Numbered from the stretch's first letter, positions 19,464 to 31,627 are shown. The stretch is DNA of 64,000 nucleotides from Comamonadaceae bacterium (GCA_027486555.1 JAIXOX010000140.1:62001-126000); one strand, 5' to 3'. Made by a program: numbers and translations. The notes: generated from the letters alone by a model not told the origin.

Positions 19464-20759
19464 TCAATCGTAAACCTCGGCCTCCGGATCGGTGGCTTCC
19501 AGTTCGTAACTGGCCGCCAGCATGGCCAAACGGCCAATCACCCCGTACATGTAAAAGCGGTTGGGCACGCTGGCACCCGGTTTGACACCCGGCTGGGGCA
19601 AATGCGGGGTGTCGGCAAAGGCCAAAGGCACAAAGCTCGCACCCGGCGCGTTCAGGTTTTCGTCCACGCCTCGCTCGGCGTGCACGCGGTAAAAACCACC
19701 CACCACGTAACGGTCCATCATGTAGACCACCGGCTCAGCCACGGCGTCGTTGATGCGCTCGTTGGTCAGCACGCCTTCCTGGATGATCACATCATTCACC
19801 GTCTGGCCGTCCTTGATGACGCTCATCTTGTTGCGGGTTTTGCGGTTCAACGCGTCCAAATCGGCCACATCGCGCACGGTCATGATGCCCATGCCGTAAG
19901 TACCGTTGTCGGCCTTCACCACCACAAACGGCTTTTCGTTGATGCCGTATTCCTTGTATTTGCGCTTGATTTTGGTCAGCAGCGCGTCCACATTGCTGCG
20001 CAGGCAGTCCATGCCCGTGCCTTCGGCAAAGTTCACATCGCCGCATTGGCTGAACATCGGGTTGATGAGCCAAGGATCAATGCCCAGCAATTTGCCAAAG
20101 CGCTTGGCGACTTCTTCGTAGCTCTGGAAGTGCTTGGTTTTGCGGCGCACGCTCCAGCCCGCGTGCAAGGGTGGCAACAAAAATTGCTCGTGCAACTCTT
20201 CCAGAATGCCCGGAGCCCCGGCCGACAGGTCGTTGTTCAGCAAGATGGTGCACGGGTCAAAATCTTTCAGGCCCAGACGGTGTTTGGTACGCACCACGGG
20301 CTCCAAGGTCACGCTCTCGCCGTTAGGCAACTCAATGACCGTGGTTTCCTTGATTTCGGGGTTGATCGAGCCCAGACGCACATTCAAACCGGCCATATGA
20401 AAGATGCGCTGCAACTGCGCCACGTTGGTCAGGTAAAAGGTGTTGCGGGTGTGGTTTTCGGGGATGATCAGCAGGTTTTTGGCCTCGGGACAGATCTTTT
20501 CGATGGCCGCCTGAGCCGCCTGAACGGCCAAAGGCAACATTTCAGGCGTCAGGTTGTTCCAGCCACCAGGGTAGAGGTTGGTGTCCACCGGGGCCAACTT
20601 GAAACCGGCATTGCGGATGTCCACCGAGGTGTAAAAGGGGGGCGTGTGCTCCATCCACTCCAGACGGAACCAGCGCTCAATGGCGGGCATGGAATCGAGA
20701 ATGCGCTGCTCGAGCTCATTGATGGGGCCGGTCAGGGCGGTGACGAGATGAGGAACCAT
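19464..20759 (-). CDS. gshA: glutamate--cysteine ligase
   Basis: 'GFKLAPVDTNLYPGGWNNL', 'VVVKADNGTYGMGIMTVRD'; proteobacterial GshA type. Confidence 0.9.
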   Translation of the reverse strand: MVPHLVTALTGPINELEQRILDSMPAIERWFRLEWMEHTPPFYTSVDIRNAGFKLAPVDTNLYPGGWNNLTPEMLPLAVQAAQAAIEKICPEAKNLLIIPENHTRNTFYLTNVAQLQRIFHMAGLNVRLGSINPEIKETTVIELPNGESVTLEPVVRTKHRLGLKDFDPCTILLNNDLSAGAPGILEELHEQFLLPPLHAGWSVRRKTKHFQSYEEVAKRFGKLLGIDPWLINPMFSQCGDVNFAEGTGMDCLRSNVDALLTKIKRKYKEYGINEKPFVVVKADNGTYGMGIMTVRDVADLDALNRKTRNKMSVIKDGQTVNDVIIQEGVLTNERINDAVAEPVVYMMDRYVVGGFYRVHAERGVDENLNAPGASFVPLAFADTPHLPQPGVKPGASVPNRFYMYGVIGRLAMLAASYELEATDPEAEVYD

Positions 20760-20856
20760 GAACTTGCCTTCGGTGAACCAGAAAATCAAAATGATGTTAT
20801 GGGGACGTTGTGGCGCATTGCAAGCACCAAACGGACAACTGCCCCCAACGGTGTGA

Positions 20857-22137
20857 TCAAACGCGCACCTCGCCCTCGCCGAGCACCACGTACTTGAGCG
20901 AGGTCAGGCCTTCGATGCCCACCGGACCTCGGGCATGGAACTTGTCGGTGCTGATGCCGATTTCGGCACCCAAGCCGTACTCAAAACCATCGGCAAAGCG
21001 GGTGCTGGTGTTCACCATGACGCTGGCCGAGTCGACCTCGCGCAAAAAGCGCTGGGCGTGCATGTGGTCGCGCGTCAGGATGGCATCGGTGTGGTGGCTG
21101 CTGTAGTGGTTGATGTGGGCAATCGCCTCGTCCAACCCTTCTAGCACCTTGATGCTGATGATGGGGGCCAGGTATTCCTCGAACCAGTCCTGCTCGGTGG
21201 CGTCCGTGAGCTTGGCCTCGGAGACCTGGCTCAAGATGGCCTTGGCCTTGGAGCAGCAGCGCATTTCCACCCCCTTGGCGGCATAAATCGCGCCAATTTT
21301 GGGCAGAAATTCAGCGGCCACGCCCCGCGCCACCAACAAACTCTCGCTGGCATTGCAGGGGCTGTACTTTTGCGTTTTGGCGTTATCGGCCACCCGGGCG
21401 GCCATATCGATGTCGCACGGATCGTCCACATAGGTGTGGCAATTGCCGTCCAGGTGCTTGATGACGGGCACTTTGGCTTCGGCGCTGATGCGCTCGATCA
21501 GGCCCTTGCCCCCACGGGGAATGATCACATCCACGTATTGCGGCATGGTGATCAGTTGCCCCACAGCGGCGCGGTCGGTGGTTTGCACCAGTTGCACGGC
21601 GTCTGGAGGCAAACCGCTGTGGATGAGCGCCTGATGAACCAGTTTGGCCAAGGCCTTGTTCGACTCGATGGCCTCGGAGCCACCACGCAAGATGCAGGCG
21701 TTGCCGCTCTTGATCGACAGACTGGCCGCTTCGATGGTCACATTGGGGCGGCTCTCGAAAATCATGCCGAACACGCCAATGGGCACCCGCATCTGGCCCA
21801 CACGGATGCCGCTGGGCACCTGCTTCATGCCAATGATCTCGCCGATCACATCGGGCATGGCGGCCAGTTGCTCGCACCCTTGGGCGCAGGTTTCAAGCAC
21901 TTGGGGGCTGAGCTTGAGTCGGTCCACCATGGGATCGGGCAAGCCTGCCGCTTTGGCGCGCATCAGATCTTTGGCGTTGTCATCTTGCAACGCTTCGGTG
22001 TTCTCGCGCAGCAACTGGGCCAGACGGCGCAGCGCCTGGTTCTTGACGGCAGCCGAGGCCTTGGCCATCAGTGCCGAAGCCTGTTTGGCTTGCTGGCCCA
22101 GTGCCTGCAAATGTTCAACGGTGTTCAATTCAGTCAT
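20857..22137 (-). CDS. proA: glutamate-5-semialdehyde dehydrogenase (gamma-glutamyl phosphate reductase)
   Basis: '[31 protein letters not shown]', '[13 protein letters not shown]'. Confidence 0.96.
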   Translation of the reverse strand: MTELNTVEHLQALGQQAKQASALMAKASAAVKNQALRRLAQLLRENTEALQDDNAKDLMRAKAAGLPDPMVDRLKLSPQVLETCAQGCEQLAAMPDVIGEIIGMKQVPSGIRVGQMRVPIGVFGMIFESRPNVTIEAASLSIKSGNACILRGGSEAIESNKALAKLVHQALIHSGLPPDAVQLVQTTDRAAVGQLITMPQYVDVIIPRGGKGLIERISAEAKVPVIKHLDGNCHTYVDDPCDIDMAARVADNAKTQKYSPCNASESLLVARGVAAEFLPKIGAIYAAKGVEMRCCSKAKAILSQVSEAKLTDATEQDWFEEYLAPIISIKVLEGLDEAIAHINHYSSHHTDAILTRDHMHAQRFLREVDSASVMVNTSTRFADGFEYGLGAEIGISTDKFHARGPVGIEGLTSLKYVVLGEGEVRV

Positions 22138-22211
22138 ACCGCCATTTTCGCAGATGCCGAGGGGTCAAAATTCGCCGATCCACCTTCAGAGCTCCAAGTG
22201 ACCGACACAGC

Positions 22212-23264
22212 TCAGCGCACAATGCAAAAGCGGGAAAAACGCACGGCCAGCCTTTGCAGGGCTTGCCAAGGGTCGGTTGGCCAATCGGGCACTTTCAGGC
22301 CTTTGACAATGCCATCCACTTGGTGGGCCGCTTGCAACAGGCCATTGAGGCGCGCCGCGCTCAAGCGAGGCAGCACGCGCTCAAACAAACGATCACGCGG
22401 GCTCCACACCCTGTGTTCACGCAAAGCCATGGGCATGGGCTTGCCGTTGGCGATGGCATCCTTGACGCGCTTCATGGCGCGGATGTCCTCGGCGATGGTG
22501 AAGTGCACCAACACAGCCGCTTCGCCCTCGGCCTGCAAGCCTTCGAGCATGCGTTGCACCCGAGCGACCTGGCCTGACAAGACCGACTCCGAAAGCTTGA
22601 ACACATCGTAACGGGCCACATTGACCACAGCCGACTCGACCTGTGCCTGCGTGAGTTCCCCTGCGGGATACAACAAGCCCAACTTCTGGATTTCCTGATG
22701 TGCAGCCAGCAAATTGCCCTCCACGCGGTCGGCAAAAAACTGCAGGGTCCGCTGGCCCTCTTCCCCTGGCAACACACGCTGGCCTTGGCCTTGCAGTCGC
22801 TGGGCAATCCATTGTGGCAAGGCGTTGCGCTCAATGGGGTCCACCGCAATCAAGACACCAAAATTTTCCAAAGCAAGAAACCAAGCCCCCTTGCGTGTGG
22901 CGGCATCCAAGCGGGGCAACAAAACCAGGGTCAAGGTCGAGTCATTGCCCTGTGTCGATGCGGCCAATTGCTGCAGAGCCGTGCTGCCTTCTTTGCCCGG
23001 TTTGCCGGTTGGAATACGCACTTCCACAATTTGTTTGTCGGCAAACAAACTGAGCGAGCCGCCTGCGGCCAACACTTCGCTCCAGTCAAAATGCGCACCT
23101 GAGACGGTGTGCACACTGCGCTCGGTATAGCCTTGGGCGCGGGCAATGGCGCGGATGGCGTCGGCCGCCTCTTGAAGCATCAAAGGCTCGTCGCCATGGA
23201 GCACATACAGACTGCGCAAACTTTTTTGCAAGTGTGCGGAAAGTTGTGAATACGCCAATTGCAT
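22212..23264 (-). CDS. holA: DNA polymerase III subunit delta
   Basis: 'LYVLHGDEPLMLQEAADAIRA'; 'GNLLAAHQEIQKLGLLYP'. Confidence 0.92.
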   Translation of the reverse strand: MQLAYSQLSAHLQKSLRSLYVLHGDEPLMLQEAADAIRAIARAQGYTERSVHTVSGAHFDWSEVLAAGGSLSLFADKQIVEVRIPTGKPGKEGSTALQQLAASTQGNDSTLTLVLLPRLDAATRKGAWFLALENFGVLIAVDPIERNALPQWIAQRLQGQGQRVLPGEEGQRTLQFFADRVEGNLLAAHQEIQKLGLLYPAGELTQAQVESAVVNVARYDVFKLSESVLSGQVARVQRMLEGLQAEGEAAVLVHFTIAEDIRAMKRVKDAIANGKPMPMALREHRVWSPRDRLFERVLPRLSAARLNGLLQAAHQVDGIVKGLKVPDWPTDPWQALQRLAVRFSRFCIVR

Positions 23265-23274
23265 GGGGTGCAAA

Positions 23275-23811
23275 TCAGGGCTTGGACAAGGGCGTGGCGA
23301 GGGGCTTGGCAGCGGCCAATCGGCGCATGATTTGCTGCACGATGTCCGACTGCATGTCGCGGTACATCATGCCCTGCTCGATTTCCTTGGAGAGTGCCGC
23401 AGTCTCGGTGAAACTCAGGTCTCGCTGCTGGGCCAACTCCACCGGCTCGATGAGGTTCACTCCCTGAGGCGTTCTCAGGCGAAACCTCACCTTCAAGCGC
23501 AGTTGCAATTCACGCACTTGCCCCGAAGCATTGACGCCCACCACCACTTGCTGGCGGTCTTCGCTCAAGATGTCTAGCACGGCATCGGCCCGCATCATTA
23601 GAGGTGGATCGCTCCACAACTCAATGCGCCCGGTGCCCAGTAAATTTCGCCGCAGCTCAACCCCCAAGGAGCTGGTGCTGGAAAAATTGGCATAAAGGGT
23701 TTTGAACGGGTAATCGGCGGCACCACGCAGCTGAAAACCGCACGCCGACAAGCCCGCCGCAACGGACAAACCCAGCACGGCCCGAAGGCAAAGACGGCGC
23801 GAAGAACTCAT
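23275..23811 (-). CDS. lptE: LPS-assembly lipoprotein LptE
   Basis: Lipobox 'AAGLSACGFQLRG'; located between leuS and holA. Confidence 0.88.
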   Translation of the reverse strand: MSSSRRLCLRAVLGLSVAAGLSACGFQLRGAADYPFKTLYANFSSTSSLGVELRRNLLGTGRIELWSDPPLMMRADAVLDILSEDRQQVVVGVNASGQVRELQLRLKVRFRLRTPQGVNLIEPVELAQQRDLSFTETAALSKEIEQGMMYRDMQSDIVQQIMRRLAAAKPLATPLSKP

Positions 23812-23841
23812 GGGGCGTGTACATCCATCCTGGGTTTTCGC

Positions 23842-26577
23842 TCAAAGCACCACGTTGACCAAACGGCCCGGCACCACGATGACCTTCTTGGGCGCAGCGC
23901 CTGCGGCTTGCTTGATGAAAGCTTCGTTGGCCAAGGCAGCGGCCTCAATCTGCGCCTTGTCGGCCGATGCAGGCACCAAGATGGCGCCGCGAAGCTTGCC
24001 GTTGATCTGCAGCATAAGTTCGATCTGGTCGCGCTCCAATGCCGACTCGTCCACGGTGGGCCAAGGGGCGTCGAGCAATTCGCCCACAACTTTGGCAAAG
24101 CCCAGCTGCTGCCAAACTTCGTCGGTGATGTGCGGGCAGGCGGGGTAAAGCATGCGCATCAAGAGCGAGACGCCTTCGCAAAGCGCGGCGGTATCTCCTG
24201 AACTGCCATCGGGCTTGAAGTCTTCCAACGCGTTGAGCAGCTTCATGCAGCCCGACACCACGGTGTTGTACTGCATGCGCTCGTAGTCGTAACCCACTTG
24301 CTTGAGCACCAAGTGCATCTCGCGGCGCAAGGCTTTGGCCGAATCGCCCAAAGCGGCTTGGCTCAGGTCTTGGCCGGTGGCCGAGCGCAGCAATTCGTGG
24401 TGCTTGAAAGCGAAGTTCCACACGCGGCGCAAGAAGCGGTAGCTGCCTTCCACGGCCGAGTCGTTCCACTCCAGCGTGACTTCGGGCGGCGCGGTGAACA
24501 TGGTGTACAGGCGCGCCGTGTCGGCACCGTAGCGCTCGATCAGGTCTTGCGGGTCCACGCCGTTGTTCTTCGACTTGGACATGGTGCCCACGCCTTCGTA
24601 GTCGATGGCGGTGCCCACGGGCAGGCGGCCATCGCCGCTGTCGGCTTCGTTCTTGAGCTTGGCACCGATCACCTTGCCGGTCTCGTCGAGCACATGCTCC
24701 ACGTCGTGCGGCCAGAAGTAGTCCTTGCCGCCTTTGGCGGTGCGGCGCGAGTAGATGTGGTTGAGCACCATGCCCTGGGTGAGCAATTTACTGAAGGGCT
24801 CGTCCACCTTGACCAGACCCAAGTCGCGCATGACCTTGGTCCAAAAGCGCGCATACAGCAAGTGCAGGATGGCGTGTTCGATGCCGCCGATGTATTGATC
24901 CATCGGCATCCAATAGTCCGCACCCTCTGCCACCATCTTCTCGGTGTTGGTCGGGTCGCAGTAGCGCATGAAGTACCAGGACGAATCCACGAAGGTGTCC
25001 ATGGTGTCGGTTTCTCGGCGTGCCGCTTTACCGCACACCGGGCAAGTCACACCGGCGTGGAAACCTTCGTGCTTGATCAGTGGGTTGCCCGAACCATCCG
25101 GAATGCAGTCTTGCGGCAGCACCACGGGCAGGTCTTTTTCGGGCACCGGCACCGCGCCGTGCTCGTCGCAATGGATGATCGGGATGGGTGTACCCCAGTA
25201 ACGCTGGCGGCTCACGCCCCAGTCGCGCAAACGCCAAGTAGTTTTCTTCTCACCCAAGTCTTTGGCGGCCAACAACTCGGCCACTTTGGAGACGGCGGCT
25301 TTTTGGGTCAAGCCATCAAGTTCACCGGAGTTGACGCAACGTCCGGCTTTCGACGAATACCACTCCTGCCATTGGGTGGCGTCAAATACCTGATCACCTG
25401 CTTGCCAGACTTTGGTCTCTTTTCCTTCGCCATCAAAGATGGACTCACCCACACCAACCACCTGCCGAATCGGCAAGTCGTACTTCAAAGCAAACGCGAA
25501 GTCACGCTCGTCGTGGGCCGGCACGCCCATGACGGCTCCGTCGCCGTAGCTCATGAGCACATAGTTGCCCACCCAGACTTCAACTTGCGCACCGGTCATT
25601 GGGTGCGTGACAAACAGGCCCGTGGCCATGCCTTTTTTCTCTTGCGTGGCCAATTCGGCTTCAGTGGTGCCGCCGGACTTGCATTCCTCCAGGAAGGCCG
25701 CCAAAGCGGGGTTGCTGGCCGCAGCATGCAGCGCCAGCGGATGTTCAGCCGCCACGGCACAAAACGTCACGCCCATGATGGTGTCGGCTCGGGTGGTGAA
25801 GACGTACATCTTGCCGTCTCCGATCAAAGCGCCGTCAGCGCCAGCGATGCTGTGCGGGAAGGCAAAGCGCACGCCTTCGCTCTTGCCAATCCAGTTTTCC
25901 TGCATCAGGCGCACTTTGTCAGGCCAGCCGTTCAGCGTGGCCTTGTCGTTGCCAATCTGCACATGGTCCAGCAGCTCTTGGGCGTAGTGGGTGATGTTCA
26001 GGTAATAGCCCGGAATTTCACGCTTTTCAACTGGCGCGCCTGTGCGCCAGCCTTTGCCATCAATCACTTGCTCGTTGGCCAGCACGGTCTGGTCCACCGG
26101 GTCCCAGTTGACGACCTGGGTCTTGCGGTAGGCGATGCCTTTTTCCAGCATCTTCAAAAACAGCCACTGGTTCCACTTGTAATAGGTTGGGTCGCAGGTG
26201 GCGACTTCGCGTGACCAGTCGATGGCCAAGCCCATCGCCTGCATCTGCTTTTTCATGTACGCGATGTTCTCGTACGTCCATTTGGCCGGCGGCACGCCGT
26301 TTTTGAGGGCAGCATTTTCGGCGGGCAAACCAAAAGCGTCCCAGCCCATGGGCATCAAGACGTTGAAACCCTTCATGCGCAGGCTGCGCGTGAGCATGTC
26401 GTTGATGGTGTAGTTGCGCACATGGCCCATGTGCAGCTTGCCGCTGGGGTACGGCAGCATGGAGCAGGCGTAAAACTTCTTTTTGCTGGCGTCTTCGGTG
26501 ACACGGTAAGCATCGCGGGCGGTCCAGCGGGACTGCGCGGCGGGTTCGACTTCGAGGTGGTTGTACTTGTCTTGCAT
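23842..26577 (-). CDS. leuS: leucine--tRNA ligase
   Basis: '[23 protein letters not shown]'; '[12 protein letters not shown]'. Confidence 0.97.
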   Translation of the reverse strand: MQDKYNHLEVEPAAQSRWTARDAYRVTEDASKKKFYACSMLPYPSGKLHMGHVRNYTINDMLTRSLRMKGFNVLMPMGWDAFGLPAENAALKNGVPPAKWTYENIAYMKKQMQAMGLAIDWSREVATCDPTYYKWNQWLFLKMLEKGIAYRKTQVVNWDPVDQTVLANEQVIDGKGWRTGAPVEKREIPGYYLNITHYAQELLDHVQIGNDKATLNGWPDKVRLMQENWIGKSEGVRFAFPHSIAGADGALIGDGKMYVFTTRADTIMGVTFCAVAAEHPLALHAAASNPALAAFLEECKSGGTTEAELATQEKKGMATGLFVTHPMTGAQVEVWVGNYVLMSYGDGAVMGVPAHDERDFAFALKYDLPIRQVVGVGESIFDGEGKETKVWQAGDQVFDATQWQEWYSSKAGRCVNSGELDGLTQKAAVSKVAELLAAKDLGEKKTTWRLRDWGVSRQRYWGTPIPIIHCDEHGAVPVPEKDLPVVLPQDCIPDGSGNPLIKHEGFHAGVTCPVCGKAARRETDTMDTFVDSSWYFMRYCDPTNTEKMVAEGADYWMPMDQYIGGIEHAILHLLYARFWTKVMRDLGLVKVDEPFSKLLTQGMVLNHIYSRRTAKGGKDYFWPHDVEHVLDETGKVIGAKLKNEADSGDGRLPVGTAIDYEGVGTMSKSKNNGVDPQDLIERYGADTARLYTMFTAPPEVTLEWNDSAVEGSYRFLRRVWNFAFKHHELLRSATGQDLSQAALGDSAKALRREMHLVLKQVGYDYERMQYNTVVSGCMKLLNALEDFKPDGSSGDTAALCEGVSLLMRMLYPACPHITDEVWQQLGFAKVVGELLDAPWPTVDESALERDQIELMLQINGKLRGAILVPASADKAQIEAAALANEAFIKQAAGAAPKKVIVVPGRLVNVVL

Positions 26578-26649
26578 AGGGCTAAATTGTAGGGGGTGGG
26601 CTTGAGTTGGCCAGGTGCACCTCTAGGGCATGGCAAACAAGCGCCTCAC

Positions 26650-27069
26650 TCAGGGAGAAACCACCTGGGCCACAAAGCCAATTCGGGTCAGGCCGGCTTT
26701 TTGGGCCAGACCCATGGCCTCAACCACGCGGCCATAGGGCACGGACGCATCGGCCCGAAGTTCCAACTCCGTCATGGGATTGCGCTGCGCGGCGGCCCTG
26801 AGTTTCAAGCGCAAAGCGTCTGCAGTGATGGCCTGATCGTTCACGAACATCGTCCCTTGTGCATCCACAACCAAGGCAATGGCCTGTGGGGCAGTTCCCG
26901 GATCGCCGCCCTCACTGCTGGGCAGGTCCAGGCGTATGGCGCTGCTCATCAAGGGCGCTGTCACGATAAAAATCACCAACAAAACCAACATCACGTCCAC
27001 CAAAGGTGTGACGTTGATCTCACTCATGGGCACATCAGATTTGCGAGCAGACAGGCGACCGAATGCCAT
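26650..27069 (-). CDS. ExbD/TolR family biopolymer transport protein
   Basis: 'EINVTPLVDVMLVLLVIFIVTAPLM'. Confidence 0.92.
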   Translation of the reverse strand: MAFGRLSARKSDVPMSEINVTPLVDVMLVLLVIFIVTAPLMSSAIRLDLPSSEGGDPGTAPQAIALVVDAQGTMFVNDQAITADALRLKLRAAAQRNPMTELELRADASVPYGRVVEAMGLAQKAGLTRIGFVAQVVSP

Positions 27070-27074
27070 GTTTT

Positions 27075-27722
27075 TCAGCCCTGGGCCTTGTCTGCCAACA
27101 GTGCGCGAAGATCGTGCGCAAAACCTTCAAGTTCGGCCTCAATCTGGCCAATGCGTCGGCCCAACAAGTTGTAGCCGAGCACTGCAGGAATGGCCACAGC
27201 CAGGCCAGCGGCCGTCATGATCAGGGCCTCGCCCACCGGGCCGGCCACTTTGTCAATGGTCAAGGCACCGGCTTCGGCCATGCCGGTGAGCGCATTAAAA
27301 ATGCCCCAAACCGTCCCCAGCAAACCCATGAACGGTGAAATGGAGCCCGCGGTCGCCAACAGCACCTGACCCCATTGCAGGCGACGCAAAACCAATTGCA
27401 TGGCGTCTCGCAACACCCGGGTCAGTTGAGGGTGACGTTCGCCCGCCGAAGCCAAAGTTCCGCCCAAGGGTTCCACGGTGGCCTCGAGCAAGGGCAGCAC
27501 ACAGGCGTCACGGTCAAATTGAGCCACCCTTTGACGGGCATCCTCAAAACCCGAGGACTGCCAAAAAGCGGCCACACTGCGAGGAACATCCCGAGCCACT
27601 CGGGTCAACAAGCGCCACTTCCAGGCCATGACCACCCAACTGCCAACCGACAGCGCCAAAAGCAAAAGCGCCAACACCCGACTGAGCACATCGCTGTGCA
27701 ACAAGAAGTCGTTCAGGTTCAT
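27075..27722 (-). CDS. MotA/TolQ/ExbB proton channel family protein
   Basis: 'SISPFMGLLGTVWGIFNAL', 'GPVGEALIMTAAGLAVAIPAVLGYN'. Confidence 0.92.
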   Translation of the reverse strand: MNLNDFLLHSDVLSRVLALLLLALSVGSWVVMAWKWRLLTRVARDVPRSVAAFWQSSGFEDARQRVAQFDRDACVLPLLEATVEPLGGTLASAGERHPQLTRVLRDAMQLVLRRLQWGQVLLATAGSISPFMGLLGTVWGIFNALTGMAEAGALTIDKVAGPVGEALIMTAAGLAVAIPAVLGYNLLGRRIGQIEAELEGFAHDLRALLADKAQG

Positions 27723-27747
27723 GACAAATTTCGATCTACCGGTGAGT

Positions 27748-28563
27748 TCAACGCAGGTTCAACACGTCGAACATGTCAAACAATCCGCGGTCCTGCCCAG
27801 CCAAAAAGCGAACGGCACGCAAACTGCCTAGCGCATAGGTCGAGCGACTGGACGATTTGTGGGTGACCTCAATGCGCTCGCCAATGCCCGCAAAAAGGAC
27901 GGTGTGGTCGCCCACAATGTCACCGCCACGGATGGTGGAAAAACCAATCGTGGAAGGATCGCGCTCACCGGTATGGCCATAGCGCTCGTAAACCGCACAA
28001 TCCTTGAGATCCCGGCCAATGGCCTGGGCAATCACCTCACCCATTTTGAGGGCCGTGCCCGAGGGGGCATCGACCTTGTGACGGTGGTGCGCCTCGATGA
28101 TCTCGATGTCATAACCGGTGGACATGGCCTGGGCGGCCATTTGCAAAAGCTTCAAGGTCACGTTCACCCCCACGCTCATGTTGGGTGCCATGACAATGGC
28201 CATGTCTTTGGCCAGCTCGGCAATTTCAACTTTTTGTGCATCACTGAAACCCGTGGTGCCAATCACCGCCTTGACCCCAAGTTCACGACAAACGTGAAGG
28301 TGCGCCAACGTTCCTTCAGGACGGGTGAAATCAATCAAGCATGACGCGCCGCTCAGGCCGGCGTACAAATCAGCGGTCACCACCGTACCGGTGATCTGCC
28401 CCAAAGAGACCCCGGCATCCAGACCCAAGGCGGGGCTTGAAGCCATGTCCAGCGCACCGGCCAGCCGGCAATCATCAGAGGCCAAGATGGCCTCGATCAG
28501 CATGTGCCCCATTCGGCCCGAAGCACCCGCAACAGTGATGGGCAATAAATTCAAAGTGGTCAT
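27748..28563 (-). CDS. dapB: 4-hydroxy-tetrahydrodipicolinate reductase
   Basis: '[18 protein letters not shown]', '[23 protein letters not shown]'. Confidence 0.96.
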   Translation of the reverse strand: MTTLNLLPITVAGASGRMGHMLIEAILASDDCRLAGALDMASSPALGLDAGVSLGQITGTVVTADLYAGLSGASCLIDFTRPEGTLAHLHVCRELGVKAVIGTTGFSDAQKVEIAELAKDMAIVMAPNMSVGVNVTLKLLQMAAQAMSTGYDIEIIEAHHRHKVDAPSGTALKMGEVIAQAIGRDLKDCAVYERYGHTGERDPSTIGFSTIRGGDIVGDHTVLFAGIGERIEVTHKSSSRSTYALGSLRAVRFLAGQDRGLFDMFDVLNLR

Positions 28564-28626
28564 GGCTTCAAAGCAAGTAAATCACAAAAAAAGAACAGCA
28601 CTCTGGCAATCAAATGGCTGTGCAGC

Positions 28627-29169
28627 TCAGCGCAGTGCTGGCTCCAAAGGGGGGTACTGACTGGGCAGGACGGCTGCGGGCCGAACGGCGTCACTGGCGG
28701 GTTGAGGGGACTCAAATTTCTTCAAGACCTCCTCAGTGGCCTCTAAAACAGGGACCTTGACATTGGCCTTGGGACCCGCCAAGCGTTGTGCGAACTCCGA
28801 CTCGCTGGGCAGCACATCGCTGTCCACCAGTTCAAGCACATCGCCTTTGAAGTACACCGTCATTCTGAAATTTTGAGATGGGACACCTTGGCGCTCAATG
28901 CTGAACGCGTAGTCCCAGCGGTCCGCGTGAAACAAACTGGCAATCAACGGCGTGCCCAGGATGTCCCGAACTTGCGCCCGCTGCATTCCAGGGCGAAGCG
29001 CCTGACGTTGCTCTTTCGAGACAAAATTGCCTTGCACCACCTCGGGCACATAAGGCTTGAAGGTGTCGCGGTTGATGTTGCCGGAAAAACCGCCACAGGC
29101 GCTCAAACCTAAGCTCAAAAAAACCGCGACTAAAAGAGCCGTTGTGCGAAATGTCATGGAAACTGTCAT
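28627..29169 (-). CDS. bamE: outer membrane assembly lipoprotein BamE (SmpA/OmlA)
   Basis: Lipobox 'LGLSACGG'; 'LRPGMQRAQVRDILGTPLIASLFHADRWDYAF'; divergent from fur. Confidence 0.92.
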   Translation of the reverse strand: MTVSMTFRTTALLVAVFLSLGLSACGGFSGNINRDTFKPYVPEVVQGNFVSKEQRQALRPGMQRAQVRDILGTPLIASLFHADRWDYAFSIERQGVPSQNFRMTVYFKGDVLELVDSDVLPSESEFAQRLAGPKANVKVPVLEATEEVLKKFESPQPASDAVRPAAVLPSQYPPLEPALR

Positions 29170-29253
29170 GGTTGTGGGCGTACCGATATGATCGGATCAT
29201 TGTAGCGGCAGCTTTGCACAGCCACGGCAATCCCTGACCGAACCCTTGAACCC

Positions 29254-29688
29254 ATGAGCCACATCGAAGAACTCAAAAGCAATGGCCTCAAAGCCACTTT
29301 GCCACGCTTGAAAATTCTGGAAGTTTTTCAAAGCGCTCAAATGCGCCACATGACGGCCGAAGATGTGTTTCGTCATTTGCTCCAGGACAACGCCGACATT
29401 GGCTTGGCGACGGTTTACCGTGTTTTGACCCAGTTTGAGCAAGCGGGCATTTTGAGCCGCAACCATTTTGAAAGTGGCAAGGCCATTTATGAGCTCAATG
29501 AGGGGCAACACCACGACCACATGGTTTGTCTGGACTGCGGGCGGGTTGAAGAGTTTTTTGACCCCGAAATTGAGTCGCGTCAGCAAGCGGTCGCACATGC
29601 CAAAGGTTTTGTGATTGCGGACCATGCCCTGAGCCTGTATGCCCATTGCATTCAAAACCCCTGCCCCCATCGCAACCCCGGTTCATGA
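29254..29688 (+). CDS. fur: ferric uptake regulator
   Basis: '[17 protein letters not shown]', '[18 protein letters not shown]'. Confidence 0.96.
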   Translation: MSHIEELKSNGLKATLPRLKILEVFQSAQMRHMTAEDVFRHLLQDNADIGLATVYRVLTQFEQAGILSRNHFESGKAIYELNEGQHHDHMVCLDCGRVEEFFDPEIESRQQAVAHAKGFVIADHALSLYAHCIQNPCPHRNPGS

Positions 29689-29709
29689 ACAACCCGCGGC
29701 CGGTGCCCT

Positions 29710-30651
29710 TCACGTCATGGCGCGGCGTTGCCGTTCAATGAACTCCTGGTAAGTGTCAATGCCCCGCATCTGCAAAATGGTGTTGCGCACGGCAGCCTCC
29801 ACCAAGACCGCAATGTTGCGACCCGCCACCACCTGAATGACCACCTTGCGCACGGGAATACCCAGCACGTCCTGGATCAAGGGTTCTGATGGCAAACGCT
29901 CATAGTCTCGCTCCAGTGTTTCCCTGCGCACCAAATGAACAATCAATTTGAGCCGCATTTTGCGGCGCACGGCGGTTTCACCAAAAATGGCACGGATGTC
30001 GAGCAGACCAATCCCTCTGACTTCCAGCAAATTCAGCAACAAGTCAGGGCATCTGGCTTCAATGGTGGTTTGATTGATGCGGTAAAGATCCACCGCATCG
30101 TCGGCCACCAAGCCATTGCCGCGTGAAATCAACTCCAGCCCCAACTCGCTCTTGCCCAAACCCGACTCACCAGTGATGAGCACGCCCATGCCCAAAATGT
30201 CCATGAACACGCCGTGCATGGTGGTGCGATCGGCAAAATGCTTGGACAGGTAAGCGCGCAAAACATCAATCACAAAGGCAGACGACTGTTCGGTCGAAAA
30301 CATGGGGATTTGAGCCCGCTCGCACATGGACAACAAGGCCTCTGGCGCAGACTGTCCGTCGGCCAACACCAAAACGGGAGGCTCCAAGGTCACGATGCGG
30401 GCAATGCGTCGGGCGCAATCTTCGGGGGTGGAGTTGGTCAGGTAGGCCACTTCACGCGGCCCCAGAATCTGGACTCTGTAGGGGTGGATGTAATTGAGAT
30501 AGCCCACCAGATCGGCACCGGATCGGGCTTCACGAACGGCCACATCGTCAAATCGGCGCTCCGAAGCGCCCAGTCCCGCCAGCCATTGCCATTTCAATTT
30601 ACCCCGATGATCTTCAAACAAAACATCGGCACTGATGACGGATGGCTTCAT
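29710..30651 (-). CDS. hprK: HPr kinase/phosphorylase
   Basis: '[34 protein letters not shown]'. Confidence 0.95.
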   Translation of the reverse strand: MKPSVISADVLFEDHRGKLKWQWLAGLGASERRFDDVAVREARSGADLVGYLNYIHPYRVQILGPREVAYLTNSTPEDCARRIARIVTLEPPVLVLADGQSAPEALLSMCERAQIPMFSTEQSSAFVIDVLRAYLSKHFADRTTMHGVFMDILGMGVLITGESGLGKSELGLELISRGNGLVADDAVDLYRINQTTIEARCPDLLLNLLEVRGIGLLDIRAIFGETAVRRKMRLKLIVHLVRRETLERDYERLPSEPLIQDVLGIPVRKVVIQVVAGRNIAVLVEAAVRNTILQMRGIDTYQEFIERQRRAMT

Positions 30652-30679
30652 CGCAGCAATCTTCCTGAGGGTTGGCGCT

Positions 30680-31147
30680 TCAGACGGTTTGCGCTGAACG
30701 CCACTGAGCAATCAACTGGTGCAAGCCCTCTTGGACTGAACTGTTCTTGATGTTTTCACGCAAGATGGTGTCGCTGAGCAATTCGGCGATTTCGGAAAGA
30801 ATTTCGAGGTGTTTTTGGGTGGCCGCTTCTGGCACCAACAAAAAAATCAGCAAGTTAACAGGCTGCTCATCTGGCGCATCAAAACCTATTGGCTGGACCA
30901 GCCGAAAGACGGCCGCCATGGGGGACTTGAGACCCTTGATCCGACCGTGTGGAATGGCCACGCCATGGCCCAATCCGGTGGAGCCCAGGCGTTCACGCGC
31001 AAACAAGCTGTCAGTGACCAGCGCGCGAGACAACCCATGCAGGTTCTCAAAGAGAAGTCCGGCTTCTTCAAATGCACGTTTCTTGCTGGTGGCGTCCACC
31101 CCGACAAGAACTTGGGCAACAGGCAATATGGAGGAAAGGCGATTCAT
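30680..31147 (-). CDS. ptsN: PTS IIA-like nitrogen regulatory protein
   Basis: '[23 protein letters not shown]' with phospho-acceptor His; adjacent to hprK. Confidence 0.92.
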   Translation of the reverse strand: MNRLSSILPVAQVLVGVDATSKKRAFEEAGLLFENLHGLSRALVTDSLFARERLGSTGLGHGVAIPHGRIKGLKSPMAAVFRLVQPIGFDAPDEQPVNLLIFLLVPEAATQKHLEILSEIAELLSDTILRENIKNSSVQEGLHQLIAQWRSAQTV

Positions 31148-31253
31148 GGTCGAGGCCGGATTATGCACCTGTTCAGTCTTGATGGACGGCACCCGACGTG
31201 TCGCCGCGGTGTCTGAACCGGCATATCCAGGTCAAAGTCCGTGTCAAAAAAAC

Positions 31254-31283
31254 AAAAAAGGCCGCTTGTAGCGGCCCTTTTTT
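31254..31283 (-). terminator. bidirectional intrinsic terminator between hpf and ptsN
   Basis: AAAAAAGGCCGCT-TGT-AGCGGCCCTTTTTT. Confidence 0.8.
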
Positions 31284-31297
31284 GGCTCAAACCAGAC

Positions 31298-31627
31298 TTA
31301 CATCATGCGTTTAGGTGCACTGTGGTGGTGGTCCGTGATGCGGTCCTTGTGCTTGACCACTTGTCGGTCCAACTTGTCCACCAGTTCATCAACGGCTGCA
31401 TAAAGATCTTCGTGAGCACTTTCTGCGAACAGGTCGTTGCCTTTGACGTGGATGTTGCACTCTGCGCGCTGGCGCTTTTCCTTTTCCTTCATCTTTTCGA
31501 CGGTCAGCAGCACTTTGACATCGACCACCTGATCAAAATGTCGGGTGATGCGGTCAAGTTTCCCCGTGACGTACTGGCGCAAAGCCGGGGTCACTTCTAA
31601 ATGATGCCCGCTGATGGTTAAATTCAT
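31298..31627 (-). CDS. hpf: ribosome hibernation promoting factor (HPF/RaiA family)
   Basis: '[32 protein letters not shown]'; RBS AAGGAGG upstream. Confidence 0.92.
   Translation of the reverse strand: MNLTISGHHLEVTPALRQYVTGKLDRITRHFDQVVDVKVLLTVEKMKEKEKRQRAECNIHVKGNDLFAESAHEDLYAAVDELVDKLDRQVVKHKDRITDHHHSAPKRMM

Noticed and set aside
24298-26214. 638-codon ORF antisense to leuS
   Set aside because: Opposite a highly conserved aminoacyl-tRNA synthetase; low-complexity His/Gly/Ala composition and no family resemblance.
30680-31627. hpf-ptsN-hprK without rpoN directly upstream (MFS gene instead)
   Set aside because: rpoN linkage varies between lineages and rpoN may lie elsewhere; not enough in this window to call it unusual.
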